DNA of 11,515 bases from Bacteroidia bacterium (GTDB lineage: Bacteria > Bacteroidota > Bacteroidia > Flavobacteriales > Flavobacteriaceae). The notes beneath the pieces were generated by a model, which had not been told where the DNA came from, did no database searches, and was given only the letters and a program-made list of their open reading frames with translations. The stretch lies in contig JAHHLF010000292.1 of the NCBI GenBank assembly GCA_018679315.1, positions 1 to 11,515 of the forward strand, given 5' to 3'. Below are positions 4,922 to 11,515 of this stretch, one piece after another; position 1 is the stretch's first letter; every line of letters starts with the position of its first letter. A program made the position numbers and the translations under genes.

Positions 4922-6838
4922 ATGCGAGTCCTTTTACAGATAATAATCATCCTCTCCCTTTCCTTACTTCAGGTAAGGCAAACTCCTCAGGAATATCAAG
5001 CCCAAACGGATAGCCTTATCCTTAAAAGGCCTGTTGCCTATGCTTCCATAGATCAGGTGTTTAAGAAGTATCGCAATGATACGCTGGTTTTGAACTATCT
5101 GAAACTCAAATCTCGCAGAACCAATTATGCGGAAGGACTTAGCTATTCAAATGCACACCTGGCACAGATCTATCATAAGAATCGCCTTTTTACTAAAGCC
5201 CATGTTTTCTTCATGGAGGCACTTGAGGCCGCTGACCGATCCGAAAATCCTGAATACAAGGTAAATACACTGGTGAAGCTCGGCCGACTTCATGAAGAAA
5301 CCGATAGTCTGAAAACCGCCATTTACTTTTATGAAGATGCCTTATCCATTACGGATTCATTAGAAACGTTTTCAGTTAGAACGCTCTTGAATAAGCAGGA
5401 AGCAGAAATTAGACTGGGTGATCTTTTCAGGCTCCTTCAAAATCCCGAAACAGCCAAACAATACTATAACTATGCATTGGATTCAGATCTCTTAATAAAG
5501 GGCTCAAAGGAATTACCTGCCATTCATTTACGTATTGGACAAGCACTAAAAGATCAGGACAGCCTGGAATCGGCTCTCATAGCCTTCAGAAAAAGCCGGG
5601 CTGCCGCACAAGCCTCTGGCGATTCACTCCTGCAAAATTGGTCTGTCCTGGCCATTTCAGATGTGTTAGTGGAAACAGACAGGTTTGGCGAAGCTTCAGA
5701 ACTTTTTGCCACTATGAGCATTGAAAATGAAGATCAGCACATTGACTTTCAATTGGCCAGAATGCTATTGCAAAGTAAACTAGTTTTAAAAACAGGAGCG
5801 AGCTCAGAAGCGAGAAAATTACTATCAGAAGCGCTGGATCTGGCAACTATAACAAATAATCGAACGGCCCAGGCAGAAATATACCTGTTGCGCTCTGAAT
5901 TAGAACGTAAGGAAAGAAATTTTGAAGCTGCATTAAGCGCGTATTCGGAGTATCATGAGTTGCAAAATGAGCTCCAGCTACCTAAGTTCAGAACGTATTT
6001 ATACAATTCCATTATACCCAATGATGCCAATGCGAGGAAAAGTGAGTTGCAGTTGCTTACAGAACTAAATGAGCTCACGGAATTTAGATTAAAAAGGAAT
6101 CAAAATACCTTTTTGATCACCGGGCTTTTATTCGCCCTTTTAACGTTAGTGCTCTATATTATTTATAGGCAGTATCAACTGAGGAATGAGCGCAAGGTGG
6201 TTTCCCTGGAACAGACCATGTTGCGAAGTCAGATGAATCCACATTTTTTATTCAATTCCTTGAATTCCATTAAGCATTATATCATCAATAACGAACAAAA
6301 AAATGCGGTTCACTATTTAAATAAATTCTCCAAATTAGTCAGACGGATCCTGGAAGCTTCCTCGGCCCGGGAAACTACTTTATCTGAAGAATTGGAGACC
6401 GTGGAATTGTATATGAACATTGAGAATATCAGATTTTCGTACGAGATCGATTTTCAGATCCACATGGATGAACAGGTAGACCCAGACCATATTCGCATTC
6501 CTTCTTTGATCCTTCAACCTTTTTTAGAAAATGCGTTATGGCATGGACTCTCTTCCAAGAAAGGAACTAAGAAAATAGATCTTCTGGTAGTGCGAGAAGA
6601 TGCAGATAAGATCAGCATTGAAATTCGTGATAACGGCGTAGGACGTGCAGCCTCTCAAAAAATGAAGGAGAGCAGGGTCTTAAAACGCAAATCATTGGGG
6701 ATAGACATTACAAAGGAGCGACTTCAAAACTTTGCCAAGGATTACCAAAATAGTTTTGCTATTCAAATTAACGACTTAGTAGACCCTGAGGGAAATCCGG
6801 AGGGTACAAGTGTTATGCTTCACATTCCTACTATTTAA
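4922..6838 (+). CDS. TPR sensor histidine kinase, YpdA/LytS-like (His_kinase PF06580 type)
   Basis: A 638-residue kinase. Residues 1-16 are a hydrophobic signal or anchor, followed by a TPR-like helical region at about 60-350 (for example LAQIYHKNRLFTKAHVFF, FEAALSAYSEYHELQ), probably periplasmic. A single TM helix at 396-415 is followed by a short coiled linker. The phosphorylation motif is QMNPHFLFNSLNSIKHYI with His441. The ATPase part has the N-box LQPFLENALWHG (531-542), G1 box DNGVG (570-574) and SLGI (591-594). This is the standard Bacteroidota architecture in which TPRs sense an unknown envelope signal. It is co-transcribed with the LytTR regulator and ends in convergent overlap with the DUF3109 gene. 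The ligand cannot be told; the neighbouring 48-residue peptide is one speculative candidate. Confidence 0.94.
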   Translation: MRVLLQIIIILSLSLLQVRQTPQEYQAQTDSLILKRPVAYASIDQVFKKYRNDTLVLNYLKLKSRRTNYAEGLSYSNAHLAQIYHKNRLFTKAHVFFMEALEAADRSENPEYKVNTLVKLGRLHEETDSLKTAIYFYEDALSITDSLETFSVRTLLNKQEAEIRLGDLFRLLQNPETAKQYYNYALDSDLLIKGSKELPAIHLRIGQALKDQDSLESALIAFRKSRAAAQASGDSLLQNWSVLAISDVLVETDRFGEASELFATMSIENEDQHIDFQLARMLLQSKLVLKTGASSEARKLLSEALDLATITNNRTAQAEIYLLRSELERKERNFEAALSAYSEYHELQNELQLPKFRTYLYNSIIPNDANARKSELQLLTELNELTEFRLKRNQNTFLITGLLFALLTLVLYIIYRQYQLRNERKVVSLEQTMLRSQMNPHFLFNSLNSIKHYIINNEQKNAVHYLNKFSKLVRRILEASSARETTLSEELETVELYMNIENIRFSYEIDFQIHMDEQVDPDHIRIPSLILQPFLENALWHGLSSKKGTKKIDLLVVREDADKISIEIRDNGVGRAASQKMKESRVLKRKSLGIDITKERLQNFAKDYQNSFAIQINDLVDPEGNPEGTSVMLHIPTI

Positions 6839-7395
6839 GACTTGGCGGCTTCTTCTAGTTCCTTATACCAGGTTTCCCCGAATTTTCGGATCAAGGCATC
6901 CCGAACAAATTTGTATAAAGGGGTCTTCAGCTTCTGACCAAGATCACAAGCTGGGTTGCACAAATGCCATTTGTGATAGTTCACCGCAATAAGTTCAGTA
7001 TACTCTTTTACTCTCACCGGATAAAGGTGGCAGGAAATTGGTTTTGGCCATGCGATCTTTTGCTCACGAAAAGCTTTTTCTATACCACATTTTGCTATTC
7101 CTCCGGTATCAAAAATTACATAGGCACATTCCTTGTTATCTACCAAAGGGGTTTCCCACTCCCCGTCGCTTCCCTTAACAAACGTTCCTTGTTTAGAAAT
7201 TGCGTTTATTCCTTCTGGCCTTAAATACTTTTTAACTTTCGGATAGATCTCATCCAGAATCGCCAATTCATCATCCTGGAGCGGGGCTCCTGCCTCCCCT
7301 TCCACACAACACCCTCCTTTACAAGCATTGAGATCACAGGTAAAATGAGCTTCCAGCAATTCGTCAGAAACAAGTGTTTTTCCTATTTGCAGCAT
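6835..7395 (-). CDS. DUF3109-family cysteine-rich protein
   Basis: A 186-residue protein matching the DUF3109 pattern, a family found widely in Bacteroidota and thought to bind metal or an Fe-S cluster. The visible ligands are Cys20, Cys25, Cys29 and Cys30 (CDLNACKGGCC), then Cys90, Cys103, Cys122-His123 (PISCHLYPVR), and Cys146 and Cys150 (HLCNPAC). The nine cysteines and lack of a signal peptide suggest a reduced cytoplasmic protein. The biochemical role is not established. Its TAA shares TTAA with the kinase stop (interlocking stops), leaving no room for a terminator. The start follows a TATCTTTA box by 17 bp. Confidence 0.9.
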   Translation of the reverse strand: MLQIGKTLVSDELLEAHFTCDLNACKGGCCVEGEAGAPLQDDELAILDEIYPKVKKYLRPEGINAISKQGTFVKGSDGEWETPLVDNKECAYVIFDTGGIAKCGIEKAFREQKIAWPKPISCHLYPVRVKEYTELIAVNYHKWHLCNPACDLGQKLKTPLYKFVRDALIRKFGETWYKELEEAAKS

Positions 7396-7412
7396 CCGGA
7401 TAATTTGACATC

Positions 7413-7420
7413 TAAAGATA
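7413..7420 (-). promoter_or_regulatory. Candidate -7 box of the DUF3109 gene
   Basis: Minus-strand TATCTTTA, one base off TAnnTTTG, 17 bp upstream of the ATG at 7395. The leader would be about 10 nt. No clear -33 element. Confidence 0.42.
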
Positions 7421-7486
7421 CAAGTTAGTACCTAATTGATAACATTTATTGCTTATTTGTCATGTTATGAAAATCGAAATAAAGTG

Positions 7487-7494
7487 TAGTTTTG
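7487..7494 (+). promoter_or_regulatory. TAnnTTTG -7 box of the 70-residue membrane protein gene
   Basis: TAGTTTTG matches the consensus exactly and lies 23 bp before the ATG at 7518. A TTTG at 7456-7459 is 27 bp upstream, too far for a standard -33 element. Confidence 0.5.
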
Positions 7495-7517
7495 TGAACT
7501 GTCAGAATTGATTTTCC

Positions 7518-7730
7518 ATGAGCAAAAAACTAATTTTTATCCTGATCGGAATTGCCCTTCTCCTGATCATATACAATGCGACACTTATCGATGCTACTTC
7601 GCCATTTGAAGGTGAGAGTATCGTAGCCGTTATTGGCATAGTTGCCGCTCTATGTGCTATCGTTTTGCTTCTGATCTATTGGACTTCCAAAAAGATCCAG
7701 AAATCGCTGAATGAAGAGGGTAAAAAATAA
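7518..7730 (+). CDS. Small two-TM membrane protein of unknown function
   Basis: A 70-residue protein with TM segments at about 4-19 and 34-54, joined by a short acidic loop (residues 20-33), and a basic C-terminal tail TSKKIQKSLNEEGKK. By the positive-inside rule both ends are cytoplasmic and the loop periplasmic. It has its own exact -7 box and is convergent with the S41 protease gene, 9 bp away. I recognise no family. The clean TM pattern and promoter support a real gene. Confidence 0.75.
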   Translation: MSKKLIFILIGIALLLIIYNATLIDATSPFEGESIVAVIGIVAALCAIVLLLIYWTSKKIQKSLNEEGKK

Positions 7731-7739
7731 ATGCGGCGC

Positions 7740-9353
7740 CTAAAGTGTTTCGCCTGTAGATTTACTAGAATACGAAGGCCGGTCAAGTTCAAGTACTTTT
7801 TGGATCATAGTATCTTCTTCTCCCTTGATCTCAGCGTGTAAGTTTGGAGTAAAGAGTTGCTCTGCCAGTGATGCCTTCAGATAGGTTTTTAACTGCTCTT
7901 CTTGATCGTAGAAATTTAGTTTGATCTTATTCCTAAGGCAGTAGTTAATGAAGCGTTCGAAAATGATATCATCTACACGATAGGTGTCTTTAAAGATACG
8001 CGGAGAATACGTCTGGAAACGCGAACGATCTTCTTCCAGATACTCAAATACAAATCTGGATAAAAAGCCTAAGCTATCCAGGCTTTCTGCCGCTTCTTCC
8101 TCATTCGTCCCTATCGGAACAAAAACATCGGGAATAATCCCTCCTCCACCATAGACAATTTTTCCTTTAGGCGTGGTAAATTTCAAAGAATCCGAAACCT
8201 TGATGCTATCCACCGTCACCAGTTCGCCACTGTGGTAACGTTCTGTAAATTTATCGTAGTAATCTTTACTTCCATTTGCATAGGTGCGTTGAATTGAACG
8301 ACCAGTTGGCGTATAATAACGAGATACTGTCAGCCTTACTGCAGATCCATCTCCTAGCTCCATTTCGCGTTGTACCAGTCCTTTTCCAAAGGAGCGGCGA
8401 CCTACAATGGTGCCTATATCATTATCCTGTAATGCCCCGGCGATGATCTCACTTGCCGATGCAGACCTTTCATTGATCAGCACATAAACAGGTTTCTGTT
8501 CAAAGATCCCTTTCCTGGTTGCATAGGTTTCATCAATTTCCCCTTTCTTGTTTTTAGTAAACAAGATCAATTTATTATCGGGCAAAAATTCGTCTGCCAT
8601 TTGCTCGGCAATACCCAGGTATCCACCCGGATTATCACGAAGATCAAGCACTAATTTTTTAGCCCCGCTATTCTGCAGTTCACCCAGGGCAACCATGAAT
8701 TCATCATAGGTGGTTTCGGCAAATCTGTTGATCTTGATATACCCCAATTGCGAATTGAGCATATAGTAGCTTTCGACACTTCGGATCGGAATCCTGTCTC
8801 TTGAAATTGTGACATCGAAAAAGGCGTCGGTAAGTTTTCGGTACACTTTTAATTTTACTGTAGATCCTTGCGTTCCTTTTAGTCTTTGCACAATCGCATC
8901 GCTTACCAAATTTCTGCCATAGAGGGTGTCTGTATCCGCCATCAGGATCTTATCTCCAGGCTGAATACCTTTTTGTGAACTAGGTCCATCTTTGATCGCC
9001 CTAATGACTGTAATTGTATCCCGGAACATATAAAAGTTGATCCCAATTCCCACGAAATCACCTTGCATATTCTCTGCGACACGTTGCATTTCTTCCCGTG
9101 GGATATACACCGAATGTGGATCCAGCTTGTCGAGAATATTATTGACGGTCACATCTACAATACTATCCGTATCTACTTCATCCACATATTCATAATCGAT
9201 ATAATCGATGAGCCTATTGAGTTTGTCTTTTTTGGAATTAGTAGTAAATAGCTTTTCCGGGCTATCGTTAAAATGAAGTCGGCCCCCTACTAGGATCCCC
9301 AAGGCTAACGCCATTGCAATTACTGTGGGCCATATGTAATAAGATCGCTTCAT
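7740..9353 (-). CDS. S41A C-terminal processing peptidase (CtpA/Prc family)
   Basis: A 537-residue exported serine protease that cleaves from protein C-termini in the cell envelope. Residues 7-24 are an uncleaved signal anchor or signal peptide. A small N-terminal domain with DPHSVYIP (78-85) is followed by a PDZ domain at about 97-185 (FVGIGINFYM, GIQPGDKILM). The catalytic core has LVLDLRDNPGG (234-244), Ser299 in ERSASASE, and Lys324 and Gln328 in SFGKGLVQ; the 25-residue Ser-Lys spacing equals that of E. coli Prc. The C-terminal part (about 420-537) is helical. It lies 12 bp after the dCMP deaminase gene and is probably co-transcribed. All active-site residues are present. Confidence 0.95.
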   Translation of the reverse strand: MKRSYYIWPTVIAMALALGILVGGRLHFNDSPEKLFTTNSKKDKLNRLIDYIDYEYVDEVDTDSIVDVTVNNILDKLDPHSVYIPREEMQRVAENMQGDFVGIGINFYMFRDTITVIRAIKDGPSSQKGIQPGDKILMADTDTLYGRNLVSDAIVQRLKGTQGSTVKLKVYRKLTDAFFDVTISRDRIPIRSVESYYMLNSQLGYIKINRFAETTYDEFMVALGELQNSGAKKLVLDLRDNPGGYLGIAEQMADEFLPDNKLILFTKNKKGEIDETYATRKGIFEQKPVYVLINERSASASEIIAGALQDNDIGTIVGRRSFGKGLVQREMELGDGSAVRLTVSRYYTPTGRSIQRTYANGSKDYYDKFTERYHSGELVTVDSIKVSDSLKFTTPKGKIVYGGGGIIPDVFVPIGTNEEEAAESLDSLGFLSRFVFEYLEEDRSRFQTYSPRIFKDTYRVDDIIFERFINYCLRNKIKLNFYDQEEQLKTYLKASLAEQLFTPNLHAEIKGEEDTMIQKVLELDRPSYSSKSTGETL

Positions 9354-9365
9354 ACGATGATGTGC

Positions 9366-9806
9366 TTATCGCGACACATGCGCTATTTTGGGCAAATGTG
9401 TCAGGCTAACTCCTGCACGCTCCAGGAAATCAAGTCCGCTTCCGTCCTTATAGGCTTCCTGATATACTACCCTTGTTATTCCGGATTGATGAATCAATTT
9501 GCTGCATTCTTTACATGGAGACATTGTTATGTACAATGTAGCTCCAACACAAGATTGGGTTGAGGCGGCCAGTTTTGAAATTGCATTCGCCTCTGCATGC
9601 AAGACATACCATTTGGTATACCCTTCGTCATCTTCGCAAAAATTCTCAAATCCGGTAGGTGTTCCATTATACCCGTCAGATATGATCATCCGGTCTTTAA
9701 CTACGATCGCGCCAACTTGCCTTCGTTCGCAATATGAAAGTTTTCCCCATTCATATGCCATTCTCAAATAGGCGCGGTCATATGTTTCTTGCTTTGTAAT
9801 ACTCAC
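9366..9806 (-). CDS. dCMP deaminase (ComEB-like)
   Basis: A 146-residue zinc-dependent deaminase making dUMP from dCMP for thymidylate synthesis. Zinc and catalytic residues are present: His70 and Glu72 in LHAEANAI, and Cys98 and Cys101 in MSPCKEC. The N-terminal YLRMAYEWGKLSYCERRQVGAI region is typical of the bacterial/phage dCMP deaminase type, not of cytidine or tRNA adenosine deaminases. The start is GTG at 9806; no ATG exists upstream in frame, and the next ATG (residue 16) would cut a conserved helix. That GTG lies in one arm of a 9-bp inverted repeat. A second zinc site as in some phage enzymes is not evident. Confidence 0.93.
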   Translation of the reverse strand: MSITKQETYDRAYLRMAYEWGKLSYCERRQVGAIVVKDRMIISDGYNGTPTGFENFCEDDEGYTKWYVLHAEANAISKLAASTQSCVGATLYITMSPCKECSKLIHQSGITRVVYQEAYKDGSGLDFLERAGVSLTHLPKIAHVSR

Positions 9807-9883
9807 GTAAAAGGATGGCTATTTGGCGCTAAGATACCGGCTTTGCCATAGCCTCACAACCCCGATGAGGTTAATTTTACGTG
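9804..9883. repeat. 9-bp inverted repeat spanning the dCMP deaminase start
   Basis: CACGTAAAA (9804-9812) and TTTTACGTG (9875-9883) are perfect inverted copies 62 bp apart. In a minus-strand transcript the second arm contains the GTG start codon. Between them a CCTCA/TGAGG hairpin (9853-9871 region) and a GGCT/AGCC stem could shorten the loop. Read-through RNA from the HupE-like gene could therefore hide the start. Confidence 0.4.
9829..9836 (-). promoter_or_regulatory. Weak candidate -7 box of the dCMP deaminase gene
   Basis: Minus-strand TATCTTAG resembles TAnnTTTG with two mismatches, 22 bp upstream of the GTG at 9806. RNA starting here would lack the upstream arm of the inverted repeat at 9875-9883. 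Confidence 0.27.
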
Positions 9884-9891
9884 AAAATCTA

Positions 9892-10473
9892 TTAAGGGAA
9901 CGCATTTACGATCATCGGTATTGTGACGATCCCGATCAGAATGGAAAAAAATCGGATATAAAAGGCTTTATTAAGGCGAAATAGGTCAACAGCGACAATA
10001 GAGAGCAGAAGAGCAGTAATTATGGCAACTATCTGAGAGAACTCTATTCCCGTAGCGAACCCCAGTAAGGGTACAAATTTATCCGGTTCATCAGCCATGA
10101 GCATGCGGAAGTAATTAGAGAAGCCCACTCCATGGATCAGACCAAAAAATCCGGTTAAAGATGCGTGAAGTCCCAGGTGTTGATGTTTGGCTACATCGAT
10201 CTTCATCAGACAATTAAAGATAGCCGTTGCCAGAATTGTGATCGGGATCAAAAATTCGACCCAGGCTGCCGAAACTGATAGCAGTCCATAAACAGCCAAG
10301 GCAAGAGATAGGCAATGGGCTACAGTGAAAATTGTAACCAGGATCAATACTGCTCTCCATTGCCTGAAATTAAATGGCAGTGCCAATGCCAGGAGAAACA
10401 GGATGTGGTCATAGGCACCAAAGTCCATCACATGATAAAATCCTAATTTGACATAGAAAATAAATCCTTCCAT
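9892..10473 (-). CDS. HupE/UreJ-family membrane protein
   Basis: A 193-residue integral membrane protein with about six TM segments. The family motifs are visible: GFYHVMDFGAYDHILFLLAL (11-30) with His14, Asp22 and His23; FTVAHCLSLALA with His53; GFFGLIHGVGFS with His114; and GIEFSQI with Glu144. HupE/UreJ relatives include nickel or cobalt permeases of hydrogenase and urease clusters, but neither enzyme is encoded here. The flavobacterial versions are usually orphans and their cargo is not settled. The conserved His/Asp/Glu set suggests metal transport or sensing. It starts 6 bp after the TerB/J-domain gene and is in the same operon. Confidence 0.87.
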   Translation of the reverse strand: MEGFIFYVKLGFYHVMDFGAYDHILFLLALALPFNFRQWRAVLILVTIFTVAHCLSLALAVYGLLSVSAAWVEFLIPITILATAIFNCLMKIDVAKHQHLGLHASLTGFFGLIHGVGFSNYFRMLMADEPDKFVPLLGFATGIEFSQIVAIITALLLSIVAVDLFRLNKAFYIRFFSILIGIVTIPMIVNAFP

Positions 10474-10479
10474 TCTTCT

Positions 10480-11211
10480 TTATAAGCCTCGTTCTTTTTG
10501 TATCTGTTCATAGGCCTTCTGAACTTCCTTAAATTTTTCTTCAGCGCCCTTTTTAATAGCTTCATTATCTGTCCGAACCTTGTCCGGATGGTATTTTTTA
10601 GCCATTTTTCGATACGCTTTCTTTACCTCATCATTCGTAGCTGTCTTTTGGATCTCCAGGATCTTATATGCCCTGTCTGCTTCTTTGATGAACATGGCCT
10701 TGATACTCTCAAAATCCCTAAGATTAATACGAAGATACCCTGCTATTTCACGGATCTTACTTTCTTCTGAACGGCTAATTGCCCCATCTGCCCTGGCAAT
10801 ACCAAAAAGGAAATGGAGAAGCTGTAAGCGCACTTCATAGCGTGTTCGCTGTGCTAGTACGGAACCTATTCGCTGTGCGGAAACTTCTCGTTTTTTAATG
10901 ACCTCATTGAAAGTTCTGAAAATGGCATTGGCTTTGGCTTTCCCATAGGTTTGCACAAAATATTGGCGCACATAGTCGAGTTCACGCTGACTCACCTGGC
11001 CATCTGCTTTGATCACAATTGAGCATAAGGAAAGTAAGTGCAGTTCAAAGTCGGCCGGAGAGACATCAGGACGAGTAAACTCGCTGAAAACAGTCCGTCC
11101 GCCTGAAGACCCTCCCAACTGATCAAAGAGGCTGCCCAACAAAAACCCAATAAGGGCCCCCGGTAATCTGAACAGCATATAGCCAATGAATGCGGCCAGC
11201 CATTTTAACAT
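10480..11211 (-). CDS. djlA: TerB/J-domain membrane co-chaperone (DjlA-like)
   Basis: A 243-residue protein with the DjlA layout. Residues 5-28 are a hydrophobic, glycine-containing membrane segment, followed by a Gly/Ser linker (33-38). Residues 50-165 form a TerB-like helical domain with its two acidic repeats (IKADGQVSQRELDYV and ARADGAISRSEE). The C-terminal J domain (180-243) contains HPD at 208-210 in KKYHPDK, so it can stimulate a DnaK ATPase. The J domain faces the cytoplasm if the single N-terminal segment anchors it. The spacing of 6 bp to the HupE-like gene indicates one operon. The symbol is by architecture; orthology to E. coli djlA is not shown. Confidence 0.88.
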   Translation of the reverse strand: MLKWLAAFIGYMLFRLPGALIGFLLGSLFDQLGGSSGGRTVFSEFTRPDVSPADFELHLLSLCSIVIKADGQVSQRELDYVRQYFVQTYGKAKANAIFRTFNEVIKKREVSAQRIGSVLAQRTRYEVRLQLLHFLFGIARADGAISRSEESKIREIAGYLRINLRDFESIKAMFIKEADRAYKILEIQKTATNDEVKKAYRKMAKKYHPDKVRTDNEAIKKGAEEKFKEVQKAYEQIQKERGL

Positions 11212-11226
11212 GAATCAAAATTTTGT

Positions 11227-11262
11227 CAAATATAGAATAATGGTATCATTCTTATAGACAAA
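11227..11262 (-). promoter_or_regulatory. Promoter of the TerB/J-domain operon
   Basis: Minus-strand TATATTTG (11234-11227) matches TAnnTTTG exactly, 15 bp before the ATG at 11211. A TTTG at 11262-11259 lies 24 bp upstream, slightly long for the -33 element. Confidence 0.5.
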
Positions 11263-11303
11263 TCCTGCAGACAGCTGACACTGTAAGAACGATCAATTTT
11301 GAG

Positions 11304-11311
11304 TATCTTTA
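11304..11311 (+). promoter_or_regulatory. Candidate -7 box of the bacilliredoxin gene
   Basis: TATCTTTA is one base off TAnnTTTG and lies 29 bp upstream of the ATG at 11341. The same octamer precedes the DUF3109 gene. No clear -33 element. Confidence 0.33.
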
Positions 11312-11340
11312 CCCTTTATAAATTCAATAAAAAATAGTCT

Positions 11341-11515
11341 ATGTATCCTGCAGAACTTGTTAAACCTATGCGCGACGATCTCGTCGCGGCCGGATTTGAA
11401 GAATTATTCAGCGCTAGTGAAGTAGAAGAAGCCCTGGGAAAAGAGGGTACTACACTTGTCGTAGTGAACTCTGTATGTGGCTGCGCTGCTGCCAATGCAA
11501 GACCCGCTGCTAAAC
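11341..11515 (+). CDS. BrxA/BrxB-family bacilliredoxin (C-terminus beyond window)
   Basis: The first 58 residues are present. They begin MYPAELVKPMRDDL and contain VVVNSVCGCAAANARPA, the CGC redox motif (Cys46 and Cys48) of the YphP/YqiW (DUF1094) family. In Bacillus these proteins remove bacillithiol from cysteine-protected proteins; in Bacteroidota the family is widespread and bacillithiol use varies. The family is usually about 135-145 residues, so more than half is missing. It is divergent from the TerB/J-domain operon with a 129-bp shared control region. Confidence 0.88.
   Translation, partial: MYPAELVKPMRDDLVAAGFEELFSASEVEEALGKEGTTLVVVNSVCGCAAANARPAAK

Noticed and set aside
6964..7224. 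Plus-strand 86-codon frame
   Set aside because: It lies wholly inside the well-supported DUF3109 gene on the other strand and has no recognisable domain.
10498..10840. Plus-strand frames of 90 and 86 codons
   Set aside because: They are opposite-strand shadows of the J-domain and TerB coding region.
1..11515. CRISPR arrays, insertion sequences, tRNA or rRNA genes
   Set aside because: No regularly spaced repeats, transposase-like proteins, or RNA-gene hallmarks are seen on either strand.

Overview
The window looks like a chromosome segment from a marine-type flavobacterium or close relative (phylum Bacteroidota). The reasons are TAnnTTTG-type -7 promoter boxes, the absence of Shine-Dalgarno sequences, a LytTR regulator paired with a TPR-type YpdA/LytS-like histidine kinase, a DUF3109 protein, and secreted proteins with short signal peptides ending before 'QT'. 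This is inference from gene content; no rRNA or other marker gene is present.

Left part (1-3016, minus strand): a probable two-gene operon. The first gene encodes a large lipoprotein with a CHAT/caspase-like His/Cys core. Eleven bases downstream is a secreted, coiled-coil-rich protein that runs off the left edge. Neither has an obvious household function.

Middle intergenic region (3017-4159): unusually rich in signals. From right to left it holds the LytTR gene promoter, a 21-bp-period direct repeat, and an unannotated 48-codon minus-strand gene for a signal-peptide-like peptide. Next come a near-palindrome, a perfect TAnnTTTG promoter, about 275 nt of apparently noncoding structured sequence closed by a 15-nt long-range stem, an intrinsic terminator, and finally a dyad just upstream of the CHAT gene. 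The structured segment could be a free small RNA or an attenuator leader of the CHAT operon.

Right of that (4160-6838, plus): a LytTR response regulator followed by its likely kinase. The kinase stop codon interlocks with the stop of a convergent DUF3109 cysteine-rich protein (6835-7395). A 70-residue two-TM protein follows (7518-7730).

Right part (7740-11211, minus): ordinary housekeeping genes in order of transcription: a TerB/J-domain co-chaperone, a HupE/UreJ-like membrane protein, dCMP deaminase and an S41 C-terminal processing protease. Gaps are 6, 85 and 12 bp, so this is one or two operons. At the right edge a BrxA/BrxB-family bacilliredoxin starts on the plus strand (11341) and is cut by the window end.

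The part most likely to hold something undescribed is 1-4900: an exported CHAT-type protease candidate with a secreted partner, preceded by a structured RNA, and next to a small exported peptide and a two-component system. That these act as one system is a hypothesis from proximity only.
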